Shown: positions 1 through 8,234, counted from the stretch's first letter. The stretch is 43,944 nucleotides of DNA from Peptostreptococcus anaerobius VPI 4330 = DSM 2949 (GCF_000381525.1 NZ_KB906619.1:1-43944); one strand, 5' to 3'. The notes: generated from the sequence alone by a model not told the origin. Numbers and translations are program-made.

Positions 1-19
1 CCAATTCCGCCACATCCGC
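1..19 (-). tRNA. tRNA-Leu, 5' end only
   Basis: On the minus strand the window edge carries GCGGATGTGGCGGAATTGG, the usual acceptor and D-arm start of a bacterial tRNA-Leu. The rest, including the anticodon, lies outside the window, so the isoacceptor is unknown. It is the last visible member of the tRNA array transcribed toward the window edge. Confidence 0.8.
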
Positions 20-37
20 GCATTATAGTTTATTTAC

Positions 38-122
38 TGGTGGAGGATGGTGGATTCGAACCACCGAAGTCGGTGACAACAGATTTACAGTCTGCCCCCT
101 TTGGCCGCTCGGGAAATCCTCC
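38..122 (-). tRNA. tRNA-Tyr (GTA)
   Basis: The minus strand folds as a class II tRNA with a 7-bp acceptor stem (GGAGGAT/ATCCTCC), a long variable arm, a TTCGAAT T-loop and an encoded CCA end. The anticodon loop CTGTAAA contains GTA at 86-88. It lies 15 nt downstream of tRNA-Thr's neighbour region, with only one base between it and tRNA-Thr, so the two are surely co-transcribed and processed. Confidence 0.96.
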
Positions 123-123
123 G

Positions 124-198
124 TGGAGCTGGTGATAGGAATCGAACCTACAACCTGCTGATTACAAGTCAGCTGCTCTACCGTTGAGCCACACCAGC
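124..198 (-). tRNA. tRNA-Thr (TGT)
   Basis: Cloverleaf with acceptor stem GCTGGTG/CACCAGC, anticodon loop CTTGTAA (anticodon TGT), T-loop TTCGATT and encoded CCA. It reads ACA and, by wobble, other threonine codons. Confidence 0.96.
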
Positions 199-213
199 AT
201 ATTATTTTTTGAA

Positions 214-290
214 TGGCGACCTGGAAGGGGCTCGAACCCTCGACCTCCAGCGTGACAGGCTGGCATTCTAACCAACTGAACTACCAGGCC
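214..290 (-). tRNA. tRNA-Asp (GTC)
   Basis: Cloverleaf with acceptor stem GGCCTGG/CCAGGTC (one G-T pair), anticodon loop CTGTCAC (anticodon GTC), T-loop TTCGAGC and encoded CCA. It is part of the same minus-strand array. Confidence 0.96.
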
Positions 291-306
291 GCATTATTTA
301 AGAATT

Positions 307-382
307 TGGTGGGAGTAACAGGGCTCGAACCTGTGACCCCCTGCTTGTAAGGCAGATGCTCTCCCAGCTGAGCTATACTCCC
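307..382 (-). tRNA. tRNA-Val (TAC)
   Basis: Cloverleaf with acceptor stem GGGAGTA/TACTCCC, anticodon loop CTTACAA (anticodon TAC), T-loop TTCGAGC and encoded CCA. It sits between tRNA-Asp and tRNA-Gly in the array. Confidence 0.96.
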
Positions 383-391
383 ACAATTCTA

Positions 392-465
392 TGGAGCGGG
401 TGAAGGGGATCGAACCCTCACAGCTGGCTTGGAAGGCCAGAACTCTACCATTGAGCTACACCCGC
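392..465 (-). tRNA. tRNA-Gly (TCC)
   Basis: Cloverleaf with acceptor stem GCGGGTG/CACCCGC, anticodon loop CTTCCAA (anticodon TCC), T-loop TTCGATC and encoded CCA. Confidence 0.96.
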
Positions 466-476
466 ATATTTAATTA

Positions 477-548
477 TGACTCATAGGGGATTCGAACCCC
501 TGTAGCCGCCGTGAGAGGGCGGAGTCTTAACCACTTGACCAATGAGCC
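477..548 (-). tRNA. tRNA-Glu (CTC), CCA not encoded
   Basis: First tRNA of the array. Acceptor stem GGCTCAT/ATGAGTC, anticodon stem CCGCC/GGCGG around loop CTCTCAC, giving anticodon CTC for GAG, and T-loop TTCGAAT. After the discriminator A the DNA reads TAAT rather than CCA, unlike the six other complete tRNAs of this window, so maturation would need a CCA-adding enzyme. Confidence 0.92.
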
Positions 549-586
549 ATGTTCTTAGTTTACTGACCAGCCATTGGACAAGTATT

Positions 587-615
587 ATAATACCAAATGC
601 CAATATGAAAGTCAA
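587..615 (-). promoter_or_regulatory. Promoter of the tRNA array
   Basis: Minus-strand TTGACT (610-615), 17-bp spacer, TATTAT (587-592), about 38 bp ahead of tRNA-Glu. The near-consensus hexamers and perfect spacing suit a strong housekeeping promoter for the whole seven-tRNA array. Confidence 0.8.
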
Positions 616-999
616 TAGATTTTTCGATATTTTTTAATTATTTTTCTCAACATAGTGAATTGTAGTTTTATAATACTTGTAGCAAATATATATCCGTACA
701 CCACATAGACTATATCTGACCTAAATTGTATAGTATTTACTAGCTTCACAAGAATCTAAAAACAACCAAGCATCGATTACATAGAGTATTATATCACAAT
801 CTGAGCTATTTTTCTAACTCTTTTTTAAAATAAATTTAACTTTATCTTAAATTCTCAAAAAAGCCTTTTATTCAGTCATTCTTTGTTTTATAATTTGATT
901 TGAATGACTTAAGAGTCAGATCAAAAATAGGCTTTGTAAATCAATACATATAGTACAATATGCTAAGTAAGATAGTCAAAAATATGTAAGGAGGATCAA
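616..999. other. Intergenic region with candidate palindromic operator
   Basis: This AT-rich stretch between the divergent tRNA promoter and the glycosyltransferase gene has no convincing gene. It holds nested inverted repeats: AAAGCCT (860-866) with AGGCTTT (929-935), and inside them AGTCATTC (874-881) with GAATGACT (902-909). The inner pair brackets a TATAAT hexamer at 889-894. A second short repeat, TGACT-TAAG-AGTCA, covers 905-918. The TATAAT lacks a good -35 (TTTTAT at 866-871), so the promoter call is weak and operator function is inference. Confidence 0.4.
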
Positions 1000-2199
1000 A
1001 TGAAAAAAGTATTAATAATGACAGCCTCTACTGGCGGTGGCCATAATAGGGCTGCCAAGGCAATAATAGAAGATATAGAAGCGCTTAGATATAAAGATCA
1101 AAAAATCGAGTGTAAAATAATAGATAGCTTTAAGCTTGTAAATCAAACAATGGACAAGATAATATCTGACGGATATGAAATATCAGCCAAGTATACACCT
1201 ACAGCTTATGGTAAGATCTATAACATATCCGATAAAAAGTTCTTTTCCTATAATGAGTTCAAAAACAATCCCCTGTCTTTTATAATGGCAAAGAGATTCA
1301 AAAAACTCCTTATAGAAGAACAGCCAGACCTTATAATAGGTACTCACGCATTCCCTCTTGTGGCCCTGAGTAAGCTAAAAAAGGGCTACGATGAGTTTCC
1401 ACCTTTGATATCAGTCTTAACGGACTATACAGCCCACTCAGCCTACTTACAGGACGAGATAGACTATTATATATGCGGAGACGAGTTTGTAAAAGAACTT
1501 CTTATTGAAGATGGTATAGAAGAAGAAAAAATCAAACCTTTTGGTATACCTGTAGAAAAGGCCTTTATGGAATCTCGTGACAGGGATATAATAATGAACG
1601 AACTAGGGCTTGACCCAGACAAAAAGACAGTCCTTTTGATGGGTGGTAGCTTTGGAGCCGGAAATATAAAGGATACCCTTGATGAACTGGTCGGTATTGA
1701 ACGTGACTTTCAGATACTTGTAATAGCAGGTAGAAACAAGTCTCTTAAAAGGTCTCTAGATGAAAGGATCAAATCGTACAATACGGATATAAACATCAAG
1801 GTGATAGGATTTACCAACATAATGAATGATATACTTACCATAGTAGATATACTTATCACAAAACCAGGCGGACTTACTACAACGGAGGCCCTCCTAAAGG
1901 AAGTTCCTATGGTAATCCCTTACTTTATACCTGGTCAAGAAGGAGAAAACCTAGACTTTTTAACAAACTGCGGTGTAGCTATCAGGACTACCAAGAAATT
2001 TTCGATTAAATCAGTCGTAAAGGTCCTAATAGACAACCCTGAAAGACTAGAAAGGATGAAGGATAATATCAGGTGTATAAGAAAGAACTGCTCTTCTTAC
2101 AATATAGCCCTTCTATCTCTTGATATATTTGAAAATACCAGCGTAGACTACGATAACTTTTTGAATAGGAATAGACTCTTAGAGTTATTTGACCTTTAA
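1000..2199 (+). CDS. Processive diacylglycerol glucosyltransferase-like (MGDG synthase/UgtP family)
   Basis: Family GT28-type glycosyltransferase of the MGDG synthase/UgtP branch, which in Firmicutes transfers glucose from UDP-glucose to diacylglycerol at the inner membrane face, making glycolipids and lipoteichoic acid anchors. The N-terminus has the TASTGGGHNRAA loop at about residues 8-19, typical of the MGDG_synth domain. The C-terminal half has the nucleotide-sugar site: LLMGGSFGAG near residue 212 and TKPGGLTTTEAL near 288. The 399 aa length fits the family and there is no signal peptide. The ATG follows AAGGAGG by 7 nt. It stands alone and head-on to replication, with a terminator just after it. 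The family is confident; whether one or several sugars are added cannot be read from sequence. Confidence 0.88.
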   Translation: MKKVLIMTASTGGGHNRAAKAIIEDIEALRYKDQKIECKIIDSFKLVNQTMDKIISDGYEISAKYTPTAYGKIYNISDKKFFSYNEFKNNPLSFIMAKRFKKLLIEEQPDLIIGTHAFPLVALSKLKKGYDEFPPLISVLTDYTAHSAYLQDEIDYYICGDEFVKELLIEDGIEEEKIKPFGIPVEKAFMESRDRDIIMNELGLDPDKKTVLLMGGSFGAGNIKDTLDELVGIERDFQILVIAGRNKSLKRSLDERIKSYNTDINIKVIGFTNIMNDILTIVDILITKPGGLTTTEALLKEVPMVIPYFIPGQEGENLDFLTNCGVAIRTTKKFSIKSVVKVLIDNPERLERMKDNIRCIRKNCSSYNIALLSLDIFENTSVDYDNFLNRNRLLELFDL

Positions 2200-2207
2200 A
2201 AGCAAAA

Positions 2208-2243
2208 AAGCCCATTTGACACTGGATCATCTGGGCTTATTTT
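2208..2243. terminator. Bidirectional terminator, glycosyltransferase / recR operon
   Basis: Stem AAGCCCA (2208-2214) with TGGGCTT (2232-2238). On the minus strand it is followed by six T, on the plus strand by TATTTTAT. It separates the converging glycosyltransferase gene and the dnaX-ybaB-recR run. Confidence 0.8.
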
Positions 2244-2247
2244 ATGC

Positions 2248-2430
2248 TTATTTTCCTGGCTCATAATAGTCTTCCTCATAGTCAAACTGGAAATGTCTGG
2301 CATTATTTCTAAAACTACCAGAATCATTTACCCTCTTGTACCTTGAGGTCTTCTTTGATGGGCCTGTCTTTTTCTTGTTATGTCTTTTCTTCAATAGTAG
2401 GTCCATGGCCTTATTTTCATCAAAATCCAT
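2248..2430 (-). CDS. Small basic conserved-position hypothetical protein downstream of recR
   Basis: A 60 aa protein I do not recognise. It begins acidic (MDFDENKAMDLL), has a lysine-rich centre (KKRHNKKKTGPSKKTSRYKR) and ends acidic and aromatic (DYEEDYYEPGK), with no cysteines or membrane segment. This looks like a disordered nucleic-acid-binding tail rather than a folded enzyme. The ATG at 2430 is preferred over the GTG 9 nt upstream because GGAG lies 8 nt before it. The gene starts 15 nt after the recR stop and ends just before the operon terminator, so it is very likely co-transcribed with recR. Confidence 0.65.
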   Translation of the reverse strand: MDFDENKAMDLLLKKRHNKKKTGPSKKTSRYKRVNDSGSFRNNARHFQFDYEEDYYEPGK

Positions 2431-2445
2431 GTCATTCACTCCTAT

Positions 2446-3045
2446 CTATATTTCCCTTCTACCTTCAAGTGCCTTGGAAATAGTTACATCATCTGCGTAT
2501 TCTAGGTCTCCACCTACAGGTAGACCATGGGCTATCCTTGTCACCTTGACACCCATTGGCTTGACTAGTCTAGATATATACATGGCTGTTGCTTCTCCTT
2601 CTATTGTAGGATTGGTAGCCATTATAAGTTCCTTGACCTGGCCATCACCCAATCTAGAGATAAGTTCCTTGATATTTAACATCTCGGGTCCAACCCCATC
2701 AAGCGGTGATATAACGCCATTTAAAACATGGTACTTGCCATTATAGTCCTTTGTCCTCTCCATAGCTGCTACATCCCTAGGGTCTTCAACAACACATATA
2801 GTGCTTGCATCCCTGTGACTATTAGAGCATATTGGACATACATCAGAATCTGATATATTGCAGCATACACTACAGTATTTTATCTCCTGCTTGACATCTA
2901 CCAAGGCCTTTGCAAGCCCCTTGACATCATTCTCATTCATATTTATAACGTGAAATGCAAGTCTCTGGGCTGTTTTTCTTCCTACTCCGGGCAGTTTAGA
3001 AAATTCATTTATAAGTCTATCTATCGGTTCGCTGTAATTTTCCAT
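2446..3045 (-). CDS. recR: Recombination mediator RecR
   Basis: RecR works with RecO and RecF to load RecA on gapped DNA. At 199 aa it has the normal family length. In order it shows an N-terminal helix-hairpin-helix ([18 protein letters not shown], about residues 15-32), a four-cysteine zinc motif (Cys58, Cys61, Cys70, Cys73), and a Toprim domain starting at CVVEDPRDV near residue 84. The C-terminal [17 protein letters not shown] signature is intact. It lies 12 nt downstream of ybaB in the usual dnaX-ybaB-recR order, which links the replication clamp loader with recombinational repair. Confidence 0.97.
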   Translation of the reverse strand: MENYSEPIDRLINEFSKLPGVGRKTAQRLAFHVINMNENDVKGLAKALVDVKQEIKYCSVCCNISDSDVCPICSNSHRDASTICVVEDPRDVAAMERTKDYNGKYHVLNGVISPLDGVGPEMLNIKELISRLGDGQVKELIMATNPTIEGEATAMYISRLVKPMGVKVTRIAHGLPVGGDLEYADDVTISKALEGRREI

Positions 3046-3057
3046 AATCTACTACCA

Positions 3058-3402
3058 CTAGAATGGTAAATTCATACCCCCAGTTAGCTTGCTCATCTGA
3101 GACTTCTGCATTTCTTCTATATCCCTAAGGACCTGGTTTACAGCACTAATAACTAGGTCTTCAAGCATCTCTATATCATCAGGGTCAACTACTTCTGGCT
3201 TGATTGTTATAGATGTAAGTTCTCTTTTACCAGTCATCTTTACCACAACTGCTCCACCACCTACTGATGCCTCTACTTCTTTAGCCTCTAGTTCTTCTTG
3301 CTGTCTTTGCATATCTTCCTGCATCTTCTGAGCCTGCTTTAACAGGTTGTTCATGTTCATTCCACCTGGCATTCCTCCGCCAAATCCACCTCTTTTAGCC
3401 AT
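3058..3402 (-). CDS. Nucleoid-associated protein, YbaB/EbfC family
   Basis: The 114 aa product matches the YbaB/EbfC family of small dimeric DNA-binding proteins. It has a glycine/methionine-rich start ([19 protein letters not shown]), a predicted long helix ([25 protein letters not shown]), the signature [16 protein letters not shown] near residues 47-63, and a C-terminal helical part. The ATG is preceded by AGGAGG at 7 nt. Its position between dnaX and recR is the classic one. Its molecular role beyond DNA binding is not settled. Confidence 0.95.
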   Translation of the reverse strand: MAKRGGFGGGMPGGMNMNNLLKQAQKMQEDMQRQQEELEAKEVEASVGGGAVVVKMTGKRELTSITIKPEVVDPDDIEMLEDLVISAVNQVLRDIEEMQKSQMSKLTGGMNLPF

Positions 3403-3521
3403 ATTACTTCCTCCTATTTAAGTTTATTTTCTTGTTTTTCAATTTTATTTTAATATTTGTCAACCTATATGAGATGACAAATAACATTTATAATTTTACC
3501 TATATTCAGGTCAAATATCAA

Positions 3522-5231
3522 TTATTTTTCTATCTTTAATTTATCTCCAAGACTGCTCAATATACCAATCGCTGGATCTTGTCCAAGTTCCTGCTTAGGT
3601 TCTGGATCAGAAAACTCCATCTTGTCCATATCATCCTTGACTATAAACCTTACATCTATGTCCATCTTGTATATTTCACTGATTACATTTTTTATATATT
3701 TGCTAGTTTCTTCCTGTTTCAATCTATCTATAGCAAAGGAAAATCCATCACTCAAGACAACATACAGGATATGGTTCTTGTACCTAAGTGCGTGCTTGTC
3801 CTCCAAAAACGCCTTCAGTGGCATTTTCCTGTCCTTTACGAGTCTTTCAAGAAGCTTATTCCAATTTTCTTCTATGTAAGCAAGACCTTCTTCGTCTATG
3901 TCCTCTAGATTTTGATCAGGACGGTCTTTTCTAGGAGATGATAAATCAGTTTCTTGTCCGTAACTATCCTTGTTTATTCTATCATGTCTTCCAACTCTCT
4001 GGTCCATATGCCCCCTAGACTTATCAGACAAGATAGGTTCTGGGTCCTCTATACTTGTACCCGCTTGACCTACTACTGTTATCCTGCCATCCTCTACCAT
4101 TCTCTCTATGACTTCTAACCTCTTTTTTATGGCCCTATAGGAGTCATCGGTTGCGGGACTTGCTAGTTTCATTATATATATTTCTAGAGTCATCCTCTGA
4201 TTTGTAGACTGCTTTAACTTGTCTATAGCCTCTGACAATAGGTTTAATACCCTTATTATCTCTTCTGTATCTATGGACTTAGACTTTTCTAGCAACTTGT
4301 TCCTGTATTCTTCATTGAATTCTACAACAGAATCAGCTTCATTGAATATCTTCATCATCATCATCGACCTAAAAACACTGGTCAAGTCTTCAACCAAGAG
4401 CCTGATATCCTTGCCCCACATAAAGTAGTCATCAACTAGCTTCATAGACCTTGCAACATCGGATTCTATAATAGATTCAGCAAGACTTATAAGTTGACCT
4501 GGGTCCGCTGCACCAAGTAGGTCTAGGACCTCTTCCATGCTTATTGGCCCATTTGAAAATGACAGGCACTTGTCTAGAATACTCAGGGAGTCCCTAACAG
4601 AGCCCTGGCCATTTTTAGCCACCAATCTTAGGGCATCATCACTTATATCTACATTCTCTTTTTGGCAGATAAATTTCATCTTGTCTACTAGGGTGTCCAG
4701 TCCTATCCTCTTAAAGTCAAACCTCTGACACCTAGACAAAATAGTCGCTGGTATTTTGTTGGGTTCAGTTGTGGCTAGGATAAATATAACATATGATGGT
4801 GGCTCCTCAAGTGTCTTTAATAGGGCATTGAAGGCTCCTGAAGACAACATATGGACCTCATCTATTATATATACCTTGTACTTGGACTTGTTTGGAGTGT
4901 ATTTTACTGTATCTCTTATCTCTCTTATATCGTCAACGCTATTGTTGGATGCAGCATCTATTTCTATTACGTCTAAGTTAGACGCATCCATTATAGACAC
5001 ACAAGACTGGCATACATTACATGGCTTGTCCCCGTCATGAGTACAGTTTACAGCCCTAGCAAGTATCTTTGCTGTAGATGTCTTACCAGTTCCCCTAGTT
5101 CCACAGAATAGGTAGGCGTGGCTTAGATTATTCGTATTTATCTGGTTTATTAAAGTTTTTATTATATGGTCTTGACCTATTACATCATCAAATACCATGG
5201 GTCTGTACTCTCTATACAAAGCCTTGTGCAT
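3522..5231 (-). CDS. dnaX: DNA polymerase III subunit gamma/tau
   Basis: Clamp-loader ATPase that loads the DnaN sliding clamp. From the chosen start it is 569 aa. Walker A GTRGTGKTS lies at residues 44-52, zinc-binding cysteines at 63, 71, 74 and 77, Walker B as IIDEVHMLS near residue 115, and the sensor SRCQRFDF further on. A variable tail after about residue 360 fits the tau region. I chose the ATG at 5231, with GGAGGT 7 nt upstream. The longer reading from 5258 would start inside the terminator hairpin tail of the upstream SRP RNA. I saw no obvious slippery A-run that would give a separate gamma form, but did not model this. Confidence 0.96.
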   Translation of the reverse strand: MHKALYREYRPMVFDDVIGQDHIIKTLINQINTNNLSHAYLFCGTRGTGKTSTAKILARAVNCTHDGDKPCNVCQSCVSIMDASNLDVIEIDAASNNSVDDIREIRDTVKYTPNKSKYKVYIIDEVHMLSSGAFNALLKTLEEPPSYVIFILATTEPNKIPATILSRCQRFDFKRIGLDTLVDKMKFICQKENVDISDDALRLVAKNGQGSVRDSLSILDKCLSFSNGPISMEEVLDLLGAADPGQLISLAESIIESDVARSMKLVDDYFMWGKDIRLLVEDLTSVFRSMMMMKIFNEADSVVEFNEEYRNKLLEKSKSIDTEEIIRVLNLLSEAIDKLKQSTNQRMTLEIYIMKLASPATDDSYRAIKKRLEVIERMVEDGRITVVGQAGTSIEDPEPILSDKSRGHMDQRVGRHDRINKDSYGQETDLSSPRKDRPDQNLEDIDEEGLAYIEENWNKLLERLVKDRKMPLKAFLEDKHALRYKNHILYVVLSDGFSFAIDRLKQEETSKYIKNVISEIYKMDIDVRFIVKDDMDKMEFSDPEPKQELGQDPAIGILSSLGDKLKIEK

Positions 5232-5244
5232 ACCATTACCTCCA

Positions 5245-5272
5245 TAAAAAAATAGCAACTCCTAGGAGTTGC
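5245..5272 (-). terminator. Terminator of SRP RNA
   Basis: Perfect palindrome GCAACTCCTAGGAGTTGC (5255-5272) followed on the minus strand by CTA and seven T. It ends the SRP RNA transcript just 14 nt before the dnaX start, so dnaX expression depends on read-through or on a promoter I could not identify. Confidence 0.85.
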
Positions 5273-5300
5273 CTCGGGTCAACCCCGATTATTACTTAAA

Positions 5301-5562
5301 TGTACACCATCCGTCGACAAGTATCTCCAACCGTTACCTTGGCAGTTGGCTCCTTATAGGCGAACCCAAGTCACACAAAAGTGATCACTTATCGCTGCTT
5401 TCTTCCGAATCTGACGAGGTTCATGAGCTTTCATTGCTTGGGACCCATCTATCAACACTACTTAACAAGGTCAGCATTACAGATAGATTGCCTCGGGATG
5501 GAATTCAACCCCGCTAAAGCGGATTGCGGGTACAGGGCACCGCTAACTCCCCATCTAGTACA
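5301..5562 (-). ncRNA. ffs: Signal recognition particle RNA, large Gram-positive type
   Basis: The minus strand matches the Bacillus-type ~270-nt SRP RNA with Alu and S domains. Recognisable parts are GGGGAGTTAGCGGTGCCCTG near the 5' end, the ACCCGCAATCCGCTTTAGC segment, CATGAACCTCGTCAG with GGAAGAAAGCAGCGATAAG (the Ffh-binding helix 8, with GGAAG in place of the more usual tetraloop-flanking sequence), and the closing TGTAC/GTACA pairing of the two ends. It lies directly upstream of dnaX, as in C. difficile and B. subtilis. Ends are estimated to within a few nucleotides. Confidence 0.94.
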
Positions 5563-5567
5563 AAAGA

Positions 5568-5596
5568 ATTATAACACAAGCAGGGTAAATATTCAA
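5568..5596 (-). promoter_or_regulatory. Promoter of SRP RNA
   Basis: Minus-strand TTGAAT (5591-5596), 17-bp spacer, TATAAT (5568-5573). The expected start, 6-7 nt downstream, falls on the 5' end deduced independently from SRP RNA structure, which supports both calls. Confidence 0.85.
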
Positions 5597-5705
5597 GGAA
5601 AATCACTTTCACTAAAATACCCTCCTTATTATTAGCAATTGATACTATAGTATTTCATTGATAATTATTGATCGTTTCCAAGGAAAATATCTAGTATCTG
5701 TCTTT

Positions 5706-6710
5706 TTATAGTGACGAATTCTTCAGAGTAAGAAAGTTTTTCTTAAAATACAAGACACCCTGTCTTTCTTCCATAATGATATCTCCATTTTCAACCAAGT
5801 GGTATACATGGGCCATAGTCTCACCAGATGCAAAAAACTTCTGGGCTGGTGGAAAATCATCCCACCCATCCGCCTTTATCCTCCATGATATCCTTGGGGC
5901 AAGGTCTCTGATAGTATACTCAATACCACTTTCCATAGCATCTAGAATCTCCTGCATCCTAAGCATGTGGTGGTAAATAATAGTGTCAATCCTAGACCTG
6001 TAGTCTTTAATCAGGTCCCTATGAGTAGAAAATACATATTCTATATCCATCTTTTTAAGGTCTAATAGGGTATTGATATAGACTCCTAGCATATCCCCCT
6101 TATCAAATCCCCAAAATGTTATATTAGGAGTTATAGTCTCAAGTATGGTATCTCCACAAAATAGGATCTTGTGATTTTTCTCATATAGACCCATATGTCC
6201 TGGTGTATGACCCTTGATAGATATGACCTCAAACTCATAGTCTCCAGTCTTTATAGTAGCTCCTTCTTCTAAAAAAATAAAATCTGCCTTCTCATTGGGC
6301 TGGTATAGGTAGCCAGGATGGTCATCTAGAACTACTTCCCCTTTTTTGACTGCATAGTATTCAAATAATTTTTCTACAAATTTCCAATAGCTACCTTCAA
6401 TAGAATCTACAACTAGATCACCATCGACTTTTCCTATATATACTGGACATCCTTCTTTTGAAAATTCATAAGAAAGGCCAGTATGGTCTGCGTGCATATG
6501 GGTCAAAAACAATTCAGTATCTTTTATATCTAGATCTAGCTCTTTTAGGCCCTCCTTCATAGAAAGCAAGGTCTCTTCCATATTGTAACCAGTATCGAGC
6601 ACAAGATTCTTGTCCTTGTCCTTTATTACGTATACATTTATAGCCTTTAGTGGGCTCTTAGGTAGCTTAGCCTCAAACATATATATATTATCAAAAACCT
6701 CTTTTACCAT
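5706..6710 (-). CDS. MBL-fold metallo-hydrolase
   Basis: Metallo-beta-lactamase-fold hydrolase of 334 aa with the dinuclear zinc motif HMHADH at residues 71-76, then GHTPGHMG and FCGDTI supplying further metal ligands. The last 100 residues form a helical C-terminal extension (MLRMQEILDAMESG, then WRIKADGWDDFPPAQKFFASGETMAH) resembling the added domain of glyoxalase-II-like/LACTB2-type members. The substrate cannot be deduced. No signal peptide, so cytosolic. It starts 37 nt after the NhaC antiporter gene and probably shares its transcript. Confidence 0.88.
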   Translation of the reverse strand: MVKEVFDNIYMFEAKLPKSPLKAINVYVIKDKDKNLVLDTGYNMEETLLSMKEGLKELDLDIKDTELFLTHMHADHTGLSYEFSKEGCPVYIGKVDGDLVVDSIEGSYWKFVEKLFEYYAVKKGEVVLDDHPGYLYQPNEKADFIFLEEGATIKTGDYEFEVISIKGHTPGHMGLYEKNHKILFCGDTILETITPNITFWGFDKGDMLGVYINTLLDLKKMDIEYVFSTHRDLIKDYRSRIDTIIYHHMLRMQEILDAMESGIEYTIRDLAPRISWRIKADGWDDFPPAQKFFASGETMAHVYHLVENGDIIMEERQGVLYFKKNFLTLKNSSL

Positions 6711-6747
6711 ATAAGTATTCTCCTTAAAGTATCATATTTTCAATAAA

Positions 6748-8091
6748 CTATATACTCTTCTTAGATTTTCTATTTGCAAGCTTGGAGTGTATCATATCTG
6801 TATAAGGAACATATATAGACAACAGGGCAAATACAGCTAGTAGTCCCTGATACCAACAGAAATACACAACATCAAATGGGCTATTAAGACCCTTTATGCT
6901 GGCACAAGCGAATAAGACCTGGGCTCCATAAGGGATCAGCCCCTGGAATACACAAGAGAATATATCCAACAAGGAAGCTGCCCTCTTAGGTTCTATTCCG
7001 TACTCCTCACTTATCTCCTTGGCTATAGGTCCATTGATAAGTATGGCAACAGTATTGTTGGCAGTTGCCATATCAGTTATAGATACCATGGCGCTTATAC
7101 CAAGTTCAGCAGTCTTCTTACCCTTGATTACTTTTTTAATCTTGTTTAGGATCCAGTTGATGCCACCTTCTTTTTCTACCATGTAGGCAAGTCCACCCAT
7201 CAACATTGATAGTAAGAATATATCAAGCATCCCCTTAAAGCCTTCAAATATCTGCTGGCTAAACACAAGTGTAGTAAATGAACCACCAGCTATTCCTATA
7301 ATACCTGAAAGTACTATACCACCTGTCAAAACAACAAAAACATTCATACCACATAGGGCTGCTATAAGTACAAACATATATGGTACAACCTTTATTAACT
7401 CATAGTCATATGCCTTCACTGGAGGTATCACATCAGGTCTACCAAACACCAATAAAAGACCTATAGTCACAATGGCTGCCGGAAGAGCTATCAAGAAGTT
7501 GGCCTTAAACTTGTCTTTCATTTCAACTCCCTGAGTTCTTGTTGCTGCTATAGTCGTATCTGATATGATTGATAGGTTGTCACCAAACATACCCCCACCT
7601 ATAGTCGCACCTATAACCAAGGCTTCATTAAGTCCTGCTGCTTGAGCAAAACCTATAGCTATTGGAGCAACCGCAACAACAGTACCTACAGATGTACCTG
7701 TTGATATGGCTATAAAGGATGAAATTACGAATATACCTACACTGATATACTGGGCAGGTATGACAGACATACCTAGATTTACAACTGAATCTACTCCACC
7801 CATACTCTTAGACACAGTTGAAAAAGCTCCAGCAAGCAAGAATATAATACACATAATGATTATATTTTCATTACCACAACCCTTGATTAGACTATTGAAC
7901 TTCTCATCAATAGTACCCTTAAAAATAATAAATGCTGCTATAATACCTACTACGGCTGCTACTGGTGACGGCAACTGGTAAAACGCCATCTCAACTCCTC
8001 TAGCATTTAAAACAATACCCGTTATAAGATAAACGCCTATAAATACCAAGAATGGAAGCAAGGCAATAGCACTGACTTTTTTGTTTTTCAT
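6748..8091 (-). CDS. NhaC-family Na+/H+ antiporter
   Basis: A 447 aa very hydrophobic protein with about eleven to twelve membrane segments, resembling the NhaC antiporter family. Typical stretches are ISTGTSVGTVVAVAPIAIGFA, GATIGGGMFGDNLSIISDTTIAA near residues 160-185, and the C-terminal MATANNTVAILINGPIA, followed by LIPYGAQVL. The family exchanges Na+ for H+ across the membrane; some members instead swap organic acids or amines such as malate/lactate, so the substrate stays open. The ATG has a GGAGG box about 9 nt upstream. It is transcribed toward the MBL hydrolase gene. Confidence 0.88.
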   Translation of the reverse strand: MKNKKVSAIALLPFLVFIGVYLITGIVLNARGVEMAFYQLPSPVAAVVGIIAAFIIFKGTIDEKFNSLIKGCGNENIIIMCIIFLLAGAFSTVSKSMGGVDSVVNLGMSVIPAQYISVGIFVISSFIAISTGTSVGTVVAVAPIAIGFAQAAGLNEALVIGATIGGGMFGDNLSIISDTTIAATRTQGVEMKDKFKANFLIALPAAIVTIGLLLVFGRPDVIPPVKAYDYELIKVVPYMFVLIAALCGMNVFVVLTGGIVLSGIIGIAGGSFTTLVFSQQIFEGFKGMLDIFLLSMLMGGLAYMVEKEGGINWILNKIKKVIKGKKTAELGISAMVSITDMATANNTVAILINGPIAKEISEEYGIEPKRAASLLDIFSCVFQGLIPYGAQVLFACASIKGLNSPFDVVYFCWYQGLLAVFALLSIYVPYTDMIHSKLANRKSKKSI

Positions 8092-8234
8092 TTATACCTC
8101 CAAATAATAGTTTTTATTGTTCAAACTTACTTTTTAAATAAGATTACTCGTAAAAATAATATTTTATTCTAGTAAAAAGGAACTATTAAGCAAAACTCAA
8201 TACTTCCATTCATAATAAGACTATAAAGTTTAAC

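Noticed and set aside
3522-5231. Programmed frameshift giving a short gamma form of DnaX
   Set aside because: I saw no convincing slippery A-run with a downstream stimulator, although the region was not modelled.
5232-5258. Earlier dnaX start adding nine residues
   Set aside because: It starts in the T-run region of the SRP RNA terminator, and the ATG at 5231 has a well-spaced GGAGG.
5450-5625. Short minus-strand reading frame with an AAGGAGGG box, GTG start and GELAVPCTRNP-like peptide
   Set aside because: It runs straight through the SRP RNA promoter and into the conserved SRP RNA 5' end; the peptide is just a translation of structural RNA.
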